Shown here piece by piece: positions 43,947 through 52,884 of a stretch of DNA of 64,000 nucleotides (the stretch's first letter is position 1; each line of letters opens with the position of its first letter). The position numbers were made by a program, and so were the translations under genes. Source of the stretch: Paraburkholderia monticola (lineage in GTDB: Bacteria > Pseudomonadota > Gammaproteobacteria > Burkholderiales > Burkholderiaceae); assembly GCF_001580545.1 (NCBI RefSeq), contig NZ_LRBG01000005.1, positions 62,001 through 126,000 of the forward strand, given 5' to 3'. The notes beneath the pieces are model-generated. The model did not search any database and was not told where the DNA came from. It worked only from the letters and a program-made list of their open reading frames with translations.

Positions 43947-45506
43947 ATGCCCGTCGCCGTTTTCTCCCGCCGTGTCTGCCGCGCCGTCGTGCTGTGCGCG
44001 GCCGTCACGACGCTCGTCGCGTGCAGCACACCGACGCCACCGCACGACACGCACGCGTTCGTCGACAACGTCACGCTGTTCCCGCTCGACCACTACGACC
44101 AGAACGTCGATCACTGGCTCGATCCGGCGAGCCCCGACTACGATCGGCCGTTTCTCAGTGCCGCCGAACAGCGCGCGCATTTCGACGCGCTGTCCGCGCG
44201 CTACTTCGGCACGGACGCGAACGCGCCGTCGCCGTGGAATCCCGCGTGGGTCACGACACGCGTGTTCCGCGAGCAGGGCGAAGATATTGCGGCACTGCAA
44301 CAGCGTCGCATCGACAAGTTCGACAACACCGGCAAGCACGGCAGCGTGATCGGTTACGGCGAAAACTTCCGACCGCACGACAAGGCATGGATCGACGCGA
44401 TCGCGCGCAACATCAACGTCGCGCAGTTCACGCAAACGCCGGTCTATCAGCCCGGGCGGCGCGCCATCGCGAGCGGCAATCTGATGGTGCGCGAGCTGCC
44501 GACCACCGACCCGTCGTTCTACGACCATCATCTGGCCGGCGAAGGCTATCCGTTCGACAACCTGCAGATCTCGGCGGTGCGGCCGGGCACGCCGCTTTAT
44601 GTGCTCGGCAGCAGCGTCGACGGTGCGTGGCATTACGTGCAGACACCCGACGTCCAGGGCTGGGTGCGCAGCGACGGCGTCTCGTTCGCCGACGCGCGTT
44701 TCATCGATCAATGGCGCGCGGCGGCCGGCAAGTCGCTGGGCGCGGTGATCGTCGCGTCGGCGGCGGTGAACGACAGCCGCGGCATGTTCCGCTTCGACGC
44801 GCCGGCCGGCACGATGCTGCCGTTGGTAGCGCAGCCGGCAGCATCGACGCCGAACGCCGACAACCCCGCCACGCGCCAGCTCCTCGTTCCCGCGCGCGAC
44901 GTCGACGGGCACGCGCTGATCCGCACTGCGTCGCTCGACGCCACGCAGATCGCGCCGATGCCGCTCGCCGCGACGCCGCGCCATCTCGCGATGCTATTGA
45001 AGGCGCTGATCGGCCGGCCGTACGGCTGGGGCAATAGCGGGCTCTACAACGACTGTTCGTCGGAACTGCAAAGCATCTTCGCCGCGTTCGGCGTGTGGTT
45101 GCCGCGCCATTCGTCGACGCAGATGAGCGCCGGCCGCATGGTCGACCTGTCGGACTCGACGCCCGCCGAGCGGCTCGACTATCTGGCGCGGCATGGCGTG
45201 CCGCTGCGCACGCTGATCTATATCGGCGGCCACGTGATGCTGTACCTCGGCAACACGACGCGGGACGGCCTCACGGTCCCCGTCGTCTATCAGGACGTCT
45301 GGGGCTTGCGCCCGGCCGACAACAGCCGGCGCGCGGTGATCGGCGGCTCGGTGATCCTGCCGCTCGACGAACGCATTCCCGAGGACGCGACGCTGCAGTC
45401 GCTCGCCGCAACGCACACGTTCCAGATCAGCATCCTCGGCGCGCCGGCCGGCAGCGCGGCGCCGGCATCCGCGCCGCCGGCGGACGAGGAGAATCCGGCG
45501 GGGTAG
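43947..45506 (+). CDS. SH3-domain NlpC/P60 family cell-wall lipoprotein
   Basis: The 519-residue protein has a lipoprotein signal (lipobox LVAC, Cys26) and the domain order N-terminal stabilising region, two bacterial SH3 domains (about 180-340) and an NlpC/P60 peptidase domain (about 355-500). Catalytic Cys is in YNDCSSEL and His in YIGGHVMLYLG. It would hydrolyse peptidoglycan stem peptides, normally between D-Glu and the diamino acid, in the periplasm. ATG 43947 gives a good signal peptide. Confidence 0.88.
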   Translation: MPVAVFSRRVCRAVVLCAAVTTLVACSTPTPPHDTHAFVDNVTLFPLDHYDQNVDHWLDPASPDYDRPFLSAAEQRAHFDALSARYFGTDANAPSPWNPAWVTTRVFREQGEDIAALQQRRIDKFDNTGKHGSVIGYGENFRPHDKAWIDAIARNINVAQFTQTPVYQPGRRAIASGNLMVRELPTTDPSFYDHHLAGEGYPFDNLQISAVRPGTPLYVLGSSVDGAWHYVQTPDVQGWVRSDGVSFADARFIDQWRAAAGKSLGAVIVASAAVNDSRGMFRFDAPAGTMLPLVAQPAASTPNADNPATRQLLVPARDVDGHALIRTASLDATQIAPMPLAATPRHLAMLLKALIGRPYGWGNSGLYNDCSSELQSIFAAFGVWLPRHSSTQMSAGRMVDLSDSTPAERLDYLARHGVPLRTLIYIGGHVMLYLGNTTRDGLTVPVVYQDVWGLRPADNSRRAVIGGSVILPLDERIPEDATLQSLAATHTFQISILGAPAGSAAPASAPPADEENPAG

Positions 45507-45656
45507 ATGGCGCGGGCGCCCTCGCGCTTGCCCGCGCCGATAAATATTTTTTTCGGAGTGTCGATCCGACGGTCACAAACTCGTCGTAACGTTGAAGACC
45601 CAGCTCACGCAGCCGGTCTTTCCACTGAGGAACCGTTACTTCAAGGAGTCACCGTC

Positions 45657-46124
45657 ATGTCCAGTGCCGCTGTCAAACCGATCCCGGACGGGATGCACTC
45701 GCTCACGCCGTACCTGATCTGCAAGAACGCCGCCGAAGCGATCGCGTTCTACACCAAAGCCTTCAATGCCGTCGAACAGATGCGTCTGCCGGGGCCGGAC
45801 GGCAAAGTGATGCACGCGAGCCTGAAAATCGGCGATTCGGTGCTGATGCTGACCGACGAATGGCCCGAGCATCAAAGCTTCGGTCCCAACACCCTGAACG
45901 GTACGCCGGTCACGATTCATTACTACGTGGAGGACGTCGACGCGAGCTTCAAGCAAGCGGTCGACGCGGGCGCGACCGTCACCTTGCCCGTCACCGACAT
46001 GTTCTGGGGCGACCGCTACGGCCAGGTCAAGGACCCGTTCGGCCACCGCTGGTCACTCGCGACGCACAAGCGCGACCTGAGCGCCGAGGAAATCCAGCAG
46101 GCGATGGCCGCGATGAAGTGTTAG
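45657..46124 (+). CDS. VOC family protein (PhnB-like)
   Basis: The 155-residue protein has the glyoxalase fold with HSLTPYLICKNAAEAIAFYTKAF (pieces LTPYLICKNAAEA and FYTKAF) at the start and WGDRYGQVKDPFGHRWSLATH near the end, as in PhnB-like proteins. The usual first metal-ligand position is not clearly conserved. The true function is unknown. ATG 45657 follows AAGGAG. Confidence 0.85.
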   Translation: MSSAAVKPIPDGMHSLTPYLICKNAAEAIAFYTKAFNAVEQMRLPGPDGKVMHASLKIGDSVLMLTDEWPEHQSFGPNTLNGTPVTIHYYVEDVDASFKQAVDAGATVTLPVTDMFWGDRYGQVKDPFGHRWSLATHKRDLSAEEIQQAMAAMKC

Positions 46125-46203
46125 TCGGGAAGTGAGCGGCCGGTGGGCACCGGTCGAACGCACGACCGGCGCCCACCGACAGCACCCCAGGAGGAGCAAC
46201 GTC

Positions 46204-46677
46204 ATGCAGAAAATCGCGCCGTGCCTGTGGTTCGACGGCAATGCCGAAGAAGCCGCGGATTTTTACATGTCCGTGTTTCCGGCTTCGCGCATCGCCACCA
46301 CGCTGCACTACACGGACGCCGGCCCCGGACCGGCAGGCAAGGTCGTGGCCATCACGTTCGAACTCGAGGGCCAGGAGTTCATGGCCCTCAACGGTGGCCC
46401 GCAATACACCTTCACGCCGGCCATCTCGCTGTTGGTGCACTGCGAGTCGCAGCAGGAAGTCGATCACTACTGGTCGAAGCTGCTCGACGGCGGCGAGCCA
46501 GTGGCATGCGGATGGCTGCGGGATCGCTTCGGCGTGTCGTGGCAGATCGCGCCCAACGTGTTGCTGGAGATGCTGCGCGACCCGGATCGCGAGAAGGCCA
46601 GCCGCGTGATGGCGCAGATGATGAAGATGGTCAAGCTCGATATCGCGCCGCTCGAACAGGCGTACCGCGGCGAGTAG
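46204..46677 (+). CDS. VOC family protein (3-demethylubiquinone-9 3-methyltransferase-like)
   Basis: This 157-residue protein is of the PhnB/3-dmu subfamily. It opens with KIAPCLWFDGNAEEAADFY, has ITFELEGQEFMALNGGP in the middle and SWQIAPNVLLEML near the end. Despite the database name, members are not proven methyltransferases. It follows the previous VOC gene by 79 bp with a strong AGGAGGAG site and may be co-transcribed. Confidence 0.88.
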   Translation: MQKIAPCLWFDGNAEEAADFYMSVFPASRIATTLHYTDAGPGPAGKVVAITFELEGQEFMALNGGPQYTFTPAISLLVHCESQQEVDHYWSKLLDGGEPVACGWLRDRFGVSWQIAPNVLLEMLRDPDREKASRVMAQMMKMVKLDIAPLEQAYRGE

Positions 46678-46775
46678 AAGGCACCACGGCGAGGCAGCAC
46701 GGCGCGTGCGTGTGCCGCGCACGCGCGATCTTTTGATAGGATCGGTCTCGACCCCAACACGGCGAGACAACCACG

Positions 46776-48044
46776 GTGCGCGTCAACCATCAGGCCTTCT
46801 TCTGCTCGCTGTTCATCGCGCGTCTCGCCGATCAGATCCTGCTCTTTCTGGTGCCGCTCGTCGTGTTTCAGACGACGCGCCAGGTCTCGTGGTCGGGCCT
46901 CGCGTTCTTCATCGAAACGCTGCCGCGCTACCTCGTGTTCCCGTTCTTCGGCGCGCTATGCGACCGCTTCCCGCCGCTGCGTCTGATGCGGCTGAGCCAG
47001 GCGGTGCGCGCGCTCGCCTGTTTCGGCGGCATCGCCGCGTATGCGCTGTTCGGCGGCATCGGCTGGCTGATCGCGCTGTCGGCCGCGTGCGGCGTGCTGA
47101 CGAGCCAGGGGCTCGTCGCGCGCGAGGTGATGTTGCCGCAGATCTTCAGCACGCAGCAGATCCAGAAGGTGCTCGCCTATTCGCAACTGGCCGATCAGCT
47201 CGGCTTCGTGCTCGGACCGATGCTCGCCGCGCTGATGCTCGGCATGTGGCGCTGGGAATCGGTGGTCGCCGTGACCGGCGTGCTGTTTCTTTTCGCCGAT
47301 GCCTCGCTGTTCGTCTGGCAACGTCTGAGCGGCTTTCGCGCGCCGGCTCCGTCGTCCGCTCATGCGTCCGCTCATGCGTCCGCTCATGCGTCCGCTCATT
47401 CGTCCGCTCAGTCGCTCGCGGCCGCCGCCCACTGGACCATGCCGCTGCGCATCGCACTCAATCACGTGTGGACGCTGCCGGGCCTGAAGAAGGTCATCAT
47501 GCTCGCCGCCGCCGAGAACCTCGTGATCGGCGTGACGCTCGCGACGTCGGCGGCGATGGTGACGGGGCTGCATGCGCAATCGAACCGCTACTACGCGGGT
47601 CTGCAAACGGCCGGCGCGATCGCCACGGTACTGGTGTTGCTGACGGTCGCGCGTGCTGGCTGGCCCGCGCGCGTGCTCGGTCTCGTCGCGTTCGTGACGA
47701 TCTGCGCGGGTGGTGTGATCGCGGGCGCGAGCGCATCGCCGTGGGGCTATGCGCTCGGCTTTCTGCTGATCGTCGGCTTCGACAAGATGTTCAACGTCTA
47801 CATCCGCAGCGCGCGTTTGCAGATCATTCCGCCCGAGGACTATGGCAAGACGATCGGCGTCGCGATTCTGCTGAACAACCTGACCCAGCCGCTCGCCGGT
47901 CTACTCGTCGGCGTGTTCTCCGCACGCACGCAAACCGGCCCGCTGATCGTCGCGTTGTCGCTGACGATGGGTGGCATCGGCGCGGTGGTATCGATCGGCT
48001 CGGCGCTGCTGCGCCGCAAGCGCGCGTGGGCGCTCGAAGACTGA
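46776..48044 (+). CDS. MFS transporter
   Basis: The 422-residue protein has twelve predicted helices in two halves and is of the MFS_3/enterobactin-exporter-like type. The cytoplasmic loop between helices 6 and 7 (about residues 190-215) is made of a repeated SAHA unit encoded by a 12-bp DNA repeat (47355-47411). GTG 46776 is the start. The substrate is unknown. Confidence 0.85.
   Translation: MRVNHQAFFCSLFIARLADQILLFLVPLVVFQTTRQVSWSGLAFFIETLPRYLVFPFFGALCDRFPPLRLMRLSQAVRALACFGGIAAYALFGGIGWLIALSAACGVLTSQGLVAREVMLPQIFSTQQIQKVLAYSQLADQLGFVLGPMLAALMLGMWRWESVVAVTGVLFLFADASLFVWQRLSGFRAPAPSSAHASAHASAHASAHSSAQSLAAAAHWTMPLRIALNHVWTLPGLKKVIMLAAAENLVIGVTLATSAAMVTGLHAQSNRYYAGLQTAGAIATVLVLLTVARAGWPARVLGLVAFVTICAGGVIAGASASPWGYALGFLLIVGFDKMFNVYIRSARLQIIPPEDYGKTIGVAILLNNLTQPLAGLLVGVFSARTQTGPLIVALSLTMGGIGAVVSIGSALLRRKRAWALED
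47355..47411 (+). repeat. 12-bp tandem repeat inside the MFS gene
   Basis: TCCGCTCATGCG occurs three times in a row, followed by one copy with a single change and a partial fifth copy. It encodes (Ser-Ala-His-Ala)n in the central cytoplasmic loop. Because the unit is a multiple of three, copy-number changes keep the frame. Confidence 0.95.
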
Positions 48045-48179
48045 AGACCGAACACACACACAAAGTTACCCACAGTTTTTGTTGGCAAATCTGTGCATAA
48101 CTTCCCGGAAAAGTTCGCAAGCCTTTGATACGGCTGTCGTTTTTTCTTCTGCATCGAAGGTTCGGCAGCGCACGGAGTT

Positions 48180-48977
48180 TTACCTGACTTCATGCGGGAC
48201 CGGAAACTCGTACACCGGCTTGCCGACGTAATAGCCCTGCGCGTAGACCGTTGGCAGCGCCGCGAGCCATGCCATCTGCGCGGCGCTCTCCACGCCTTCG
48301 ACGACGGTGCGCATGCCAAGCCGCCCGAGCATGTCGATCACGCCGCGGATCACGTAGGCGCTGCGCGAATCGTCGCGCAGCGGTCCATGACGGAGGAATT
48401 CGCGCGCGAGCTTCACGGCATCCACCTGCGCGCCGGCGAGTGACGCGAGCGACGCATAACCGGTGCCGAAGTCGTCGAGCGCCAGTTGCACGCCAAGCGA
48501 GCGCAGCGGCGCGGTGAACTCGCGGGTTGCGACGAGAGGGAGCGTCTCCTCGTTCTCGACCAGTTCGAGTTCGAGACACGAAGCAGGCACACAATGACGG
48601 CGCGTGATCTCGTCGATCATCTGCACCAGCGAGTCATCCAGCAGTTGGGACGGTTGAACGTTGACCGCGACGCGTGGCAGCGCGCCGCCGGCTTGCGACG
48701 TTTCGCGCAGCCGCTGGCACGCGACGTCGAGCACGAAGCGCGTCGCCTCGTGCGCGACCGCAGGGTCGTGCAAGGCCGATGCGAAGGCGCCGGGCAGCAG
48801 CAACCCATACTGCGGATGCCGCCAGCGCAACAGACATTCGACGCCAAACAGCGCGCGAGTTTGCGCATGCACGACAGGCTGGAACGCGACGGCGAACTCG
48901 CCCGCGCGCAGACCGGCGATGATCCGCGCGCCGAGCACCGCACGCTTGTGCGCTTCGCTGTCTTGATGTTCATCCAC
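48180..48977 (-). CDS. EAL domain cyclic-di-GMP phosphodiesterase
   Basis: This 265-residue protein is almost entirely an EAL domain. The signature reads ECLLRW in place of EALLRW, followed by conserved Asn in VAVNVQPSQL, Glu in LVENE, LALDDFGTGYASL, Lys in DAVKLARE, VVEGVES and QGYYVGKP. Most metal and substrate ligands are present, so hydrolysis of c-di-GMP to pGpG is likely, although the Asp after the Lys is changed. GTG 48977 follows AGGAGG and is preferred to GTG 49022. There is no sensor domain. Confidence 0.88.
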   Translation of the reverse strand: MDEHQDSEAHKRAVLGARIIAGLRAGEFAVAFQPVVHAQTRALFGVECLLRWRHPQYGLLLPGAFASALHDPAVAHEATRFVLDVACQRLRETSQAGGALPRVAVNVQPSQLLDDSLVQMIDEITRRHCVPASCLELELVENEETLPLVATREFTAPLRSLGVQLALDDFGTGYASLASLAGAQVDAVKLAREFLRHGPLRDDSRSAYVIRGVIDMLGRLGMRTVVEGVESAAQMAWLAALPTVYAQGYYVGKPVYEFPVPHEVR

Positions 48978-49592
48978 GGACTGCCTCCTCGATGACCGGT
49001 GAATGGTTTCATCGGGCTTCACACGCCCGTTAGCTAATAATCACCGCACACTCTAATTCCAATTTAAAAGACTGCGTCATTTTGTGGCGTAATTAGCCGA
49101 AATTCCGACGGGACGATCACGAAAAAGAAAAGGTGCACGCAGCATTTTTTTCATCGATGATAACGCGCCAAGCCGCTCTGAAATGCCCGAAAACCGTGCA
49201 TCAGACTGCGAATTTCAGCGCTGCCTATCCAAATGAAAATCGGGAGAACGAGCCGCTTGCGTTTCGGATATGCGTATTGGCAACCATTCGATATGAAAAT
49301 CAGATCCTGATTTTCACTGCAAATAGTTAATTAAACTGTCAAAAATCGTTAGATTCAATTTGTTAAATTGAACTGTGAAATCACGATTGTCAAATGCATC
49401 CGCAATAGTTCGCGTGTCGAATAGGGAACAACGAGGCAATCATGGCCAGCATGCTTGCTGTCGACCGATAGATCCTGAGCCTGGCCGAGGGGCGCGCGGG
49501 CGCGGCGGACCGCGCCCGCGGCCCGCGACCTCGCGCTACGTGAAGCTACGTGAAGCTGTGTCGAAGCGCTCGACAGCGCGCGAATCTGACGC
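48978..49592. other. 615-bp AT-rich intergenic region with two perfect inverted repeats
   Basis: No convincing gene is found between the EAL start and the rdgC stop. The region is AT-rich between about 49020 and 49440 and carries two perfect inverted repeats (49294-49316 and 49354-49372). A nine-codon frame with an acceptable ribosome-binding site lies at 49443-49472, and a GC-rich palindromic stretch (about 49490-49525) may terminate rdgC. Confidence 0.55.
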
Positions 49593-50525
49593 TCAAGCCG
49601 CCACGGCCTGCGGCAGCGCGAACCCTTCTGCCCCCTGCTCGCCGCCCAGTGCATCGATCAGGTCGCGCAGCATGCGATCGAGTTCGGCCGTCATCAGCGC
49701 GACGTCGGAATCGAAGCGCTCGTCGTCGTTCTGCGCGGTCGGGTCGCTCGCTTCCTTGAGCACGTCGAGCGGCGTGATGCGCTTGATCGTCAGCGACGGC
49801 GTCAGCACGAACGACACGCGATCGTTCCATGTCATCGCGAGCCGCATGCATTGCTTGCCCGCCTCGATGTGCCGGCGCATGTCGTCGGCGTCCAGCGTAT
49901 GTCCGACATAGCGCACCGTGGCGTTGCCCTCGGTGGGTGAACGCAGCTCGGTGTCCTGATCGAGCGTGAAGCCCGCCGGGGCGTCGCCGTCGAGCAGCCA
50001 GCCGGTCATCGCCGCGACCGGCGACTGCGCGACGCGCACCGTCATCAGCGGCAACTGGTCGATCGATTTCACGAGCAGCCCGCGCACATCGTCGGCGACC
50101 GCCTGCGACGCCGCGTCGATCACGAGCCAGCCATTCGTGCAATCGATCCACACGCGCGTGTCGCGACGGATGCTGAATGCGCGCGGCCGCAACTCGTCGG
50201 TGACCTGCTCTTTCAGGTCGCGCATCTGCTTGCGGCCCGGCTTGAAACCCTGCTGCTCCTCGATTTCGGCCGCGCGCTCGCGCGTGATCTGCGTGACGAC
50301 CGACGCGGGCAGCAGCTTCTTCTCGGCGCGGAACGTCAGCAGCATCTGGCCGTTCATCGCGTAGACGAGGGAGTCGCCATCGCGCGGCGGCGCCCAGCCT
50401 TGGGCCTGCATCTCGATGCTCTGGCCGGGCGCGAACGCGTACGGCGCGAGCCACTTCTGCATCTGTTCAGGGGTGACGGACCACGGAGCGGGCAGACGGT
50501 GCAGCTGAAGGTTTTTGAACCACAT
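49593..50525 (-). CDS. rdgC: Recombination-associated protein RdgC
   Basis: The 310-residue protein is a standard RdgC, starting [11 protein letters not shown] and containing the conserved [15 protein letters not shown] segment and [17 protein letters not shown]. RdgC forms a ring-shaped dimer on DNA and limits RecA loading. Length matches E. coli RdgC (303). It is divergently transcribed from the gene at 50719. Confidence 0.95.
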   Translation of the reverse strand: MWFKNLQLHRLPAPWSVTPEQMQKWLAPYAFAPGQSIEMQAQGWAPPRDGDSLVYAMNGQMLLTFRAEKKLLPASVVTQITRERAAEIEEQQGFKPGRKQMRDLKEQVTDELRPRAFSIRRDTRVWIDCTNGWLVIDAASQAVADDVRGLLVKSIDQLPLMTVRVAQSPVAAMTGWLLDGDAPAGFTLDQDTELRSPTEGNATVRYVGHTLDADDMRRHIEAGKQCMRLAMTWNDRVSFVLTPSLTIKRITPLDVLKEASDPTAQNDDERFDSDVALMTAELDRMLRDLIDALGGEQGAEGFALPQAVAA

Positions 50526-50718
50526 GAGCGAAGTCGGTTTTGGGCAAAGCGCAGCATTTTATCCGACGAGGACCCACCAGGGCGTTCTGGCGGCCGCGAT
50601 TCTGCAGAGGGATGATTTTCAAAAATCGAATGAAAATCCTTCTATCCACAGACCGATTATCAAATGCGGACGTTGTCCGCAGAATGCGCTTCATCCACCC
50701 ACTTCCGAGGAGCGCACC

Positions 50719-51276
50719 ATGAACCGCCAATCGATTTCCCGCGTCGTCCGTCAGGCTCTCGTCGCCGCCAGCCTTGCCGGCGCGCTCGGCGCACAGGCCG
50801 CGGATTCCGCCAACGACGCAACCCTGCCCACCCCGTATCACGTCGCCGTCGACACCGCCTCGCCGCAAAGCGCCGCGGTCGTGCTCGCCGCGCGCCGCTA
50901 CGCAGCGTTCTGGAACACCGGCGACGAAGCGTACGCGCGGCTCGCGCTGTCGCCCGCGTTCATCGATCGCACGCTGCCGGACGGCCGCCCGCAAGGCCCG
51001 AACGGTCCGTTGCAGGCGTCGAAGGGTTTTCGCGCGGCGGTGCCCGACCTGCACGCGGAGGTCGACGATCTCGTCGTCGCCGGCGACCGCGCGTCGGTGC
51101 ATCTGCACTTTCATGGCCACTTCACGGGCCAGTTCGGGAACCTGAAGGGCGACGGCCAGACCGTCGACTTCCAGGCGTTCGACCTGTATCGCGTAGCGGA
51201 CGGCCGCATCGTCGAAAACTGGCATCTCGAGGACAACCTGACGCTGCTGAAGCAACTCGGCGCGATCAAGCCTTGA
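50719..51276 (+). CDS. Secreted SnoaL-like (NTF2-fold) protein
   Basis: The 185-residue protein has a Sec signal peptide (cleavage near AQA-AD, about residue 27) followed by a SnoaL/ester-cyclase domain with FWNTGDEAYARLALSPAFIDR and ENWHLEDNLTLLKQLG, typical of the family. The exported location is less common. Its substrate is unknown. ATG 50719 is preceded by CGAGGAG. Confidence 0.82.
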   Translation: MNRQSISRVVRQALVAASLAGALGAQAADSANDATLPTPYHVAVDTASPQSAAVVLAARRYAAFWNTGDEAYARLALSPAFIDRTLPDGRPQGPNGPLQASKGFRAAVPDLHAEVDDLVVAGDRASVHLHFHGHFTGQFGNLKGDGQTVDFQAFDLYRVADGRIVENWHLEDNLTLLKQLGAIKP

Positions 51277-51375
51277 TCGCCAGGCCTTAATGGCTTGGCC
51301 TTCGCCGCCCGGCCGCGCGTTTTGGCGGCAAATCACCTAGACTTTTTGATAGAACAGACCCAGACGGAGGCGGTC

Positions 51376-51705
51376 ATGGCCGACGAAACCGCAGACTGGC
51401 AGACGGTGCAATACGAGGGCTTCGAGATTCACGTGTCACCCGTCGCGAAGGACCCGCCCGACGCAGCCCATGCCGGCGACGCGGCGGCCGCGCAAAACAG
51501 CCGCTACACGTATCTCGGCTACGTCTGCCATCCGGGCGCCAATCCTCATCTTCCCGGCCATGCGGTGCCGTTTCACGCGGACGGCGAGGAGAGCTTCAAG
51601 AGCCGCGACGACGCGCTATACGAAGCGGTGCATGTGGGGCGCAGCATCATCGACGGCACGCATCCGGATCTGACCGTGCTGCCGCTCGTGACGGGCGGCG
51701 TCTGA
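51376..51705 (+). CDS. Small conserved hypothetical protein
   Basis: The 109-residue soluble protein, beginning MADETADWQTVQYEGFEIHV, has no recognisable domain. A region near the middle (YTYLGYVCHPGA) and the end (AVHVGRSIIDGTH) looks structured and codon use is core-like, so it is a real gene. ATG 51376 follows GGAGG. Confidence 0.7.
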   Translation: MADETADWQTVQYEGFEIHVSPVAKDPPDAAHAGDAAAAQNSRYTYLGYVCHPGANPHLPGHAVPFHADGEESFKSRDDALYEAVHVGRSIIDGTHPDLTVLPLVTGGV

Positions 51706-51751
51706 GGCGCGCCGCGCGTAGGCTCACGCCCAGCAACGAGGCAGAAGCCCG

Positions 51752-52597
51752 TCAGCCCAACGCGCGTTTGATGCGCGACTTCAGTAGCGCACGGCGCAGC
51801 CGGCCGGTACGCTCCGGTTCGCTGACCGCGAGCGCGCCGTCGAGGGCGGTGCCGCGGCGCAGGTAATAGCGGTCGAAGGTTGCCTGCGTCATCCCCCATT
51901 TGTTGAGGAACTGGCGACGCCCGTCGTTCTTGACGATCTTGCCGGTGCTCTTCTGCTGGAAGTGATAGACGAGACTGTCGCCGACGCCGACGAACGTGCG
52001 ACAGCCCGCGTCCCACATCTTCATCGAGAAATCATTGTCGCTGCTCATGCCGGGGCTCAGTTCGCTACTGTAGCCACCCACCTTGAACCACCAGTCGCGA
52101 TGCACGAGCGTCGGCGGCCACGTCGCGCCGCGCCAGTCGGCGCGCACGAGCCCCGGCGTGGCGGCGATCAACTCGTCGGCGCGAAACACCTGCGCGTCGC
52201 GGCCGAAATCGCGCACGACCACGCACGGATTGCCCGAATCGACCGGCTCGATCATCGTGCCCGACAGCATGAACAGGTTGTCGGCGGGCATCTGCGCGAG
52301 ACGCCTGACGAGCGCGTCGTCCCAGCCGGGGCAGCAGTACATGTCATCGTTCATGTAGACGATATAGTCCTGCGTCGCGCGGGCCGCGGCGATATTGACC
52401 GCGTGGCAAATGCCGATATTGCCGGGCGACGCCGTATGCTCGATCCCCTCGTCGCGCACCCACGCCAGCGTGCCGTCCGAGCCGTCGTTCACGTGCACGA
52501 TGATCTGGTGCGGATGCGTCGAATGACGCCGCAGGCTTCTGATCACGAGGCGCAGATAAGGCAGGTTGTTCCAGGTCGGGATGATGATTGAGAACAT
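51752..52597 (-). CDS. Family 2 glycosyltransferase
   Basis: This 281-residue GT-A enzyme begins with FSIIIPTWNNLPYLRLVIRS and has the nucleotide-binding region HVNDGSDG plus the DxD-type YMNDDMY (about 85-91). The C-terminal basic tail suggests membrane association. It probably adds a sugar during LPS or capsule synthesis, in keeping with the O-antigen ligase that starts 287 bp away on the other strand. ATG 52597 is fixed by the domain start. Confidence 0.85.
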   Translation of the reverse strand: MFSIIIPTWNNLPYLRLVIRSLRRHSTHPHQIIVHVNDGSDGTLAWVRDEGIEHTASPGNIGICHAVNIAAARATQDYIVYMNDDMYCCPGWDDALVRRLAQMPADNLFMLSGTMIEPVDSGNPCVVVRDFGRDAQVFRADELIAATPGLVRADWRGATWPPTLVHRDWWFKVGGYSSELSPGMSSDNDFSMKMWDAGCRTFVGVGDSLVYHFQQKSTGKIVKNDGRRQFLNKWGMTQATFDRYYLRRGTALDGALAVSEPERTGRLRRALLKSRIKRALG

Positions 52598-52884
52598 CGA
52601 GTCGGTCCGTTGAGCTGCGTGCGGGCGCGGCAAGCGCCGCGCCCCGCCTATGAGTGTCGCGCGATTGTACCGCCCCCGCCCGCTCGCACGACAACCACCG
52701 CGCGCCCCGCCCCAGCGCCCGCCGCGGGGGCCTGCGCTACCTTTCCGCGTACGGCAGCAAGCATTTCGCAAGGGAGCGCATGGTTATAATCCGGATCGCT
52801 CTACCGTCTTGAAAACCTCAAATGGTCCCGCGCCCCTGCAACTTCACCACCGGAACGGTAGTGTTTCATCGATAACGTAGGCCT

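Noticed and set aside
43788..44984. Long minus-strand extension of the molbindin frame across the NlpC/P60 gene
   Set aside because: The family start is at 43787; the rest is Arg/Asp/His-rich and antisense to a gene with a lipobox and catalytic motifs.
48066..48100. Two DnaA-box-like nonamers (TTACCCACA and the reverse complement of TTATGCACA)
   Set aside because: Only two boxes, no AT-rich unwinding element, no dnaA or dnaN nearby; also the TTATCCACA in the attachment repeats. Chance occurrence is likely, so no origin is called.
49133..49330. A 65-codon frame in the AT-rich spacer
   Set aside because: No ribosome-binding site, no family resemblance, and stop-free frames of this length are not informative here; it also spans an inverted repeat.
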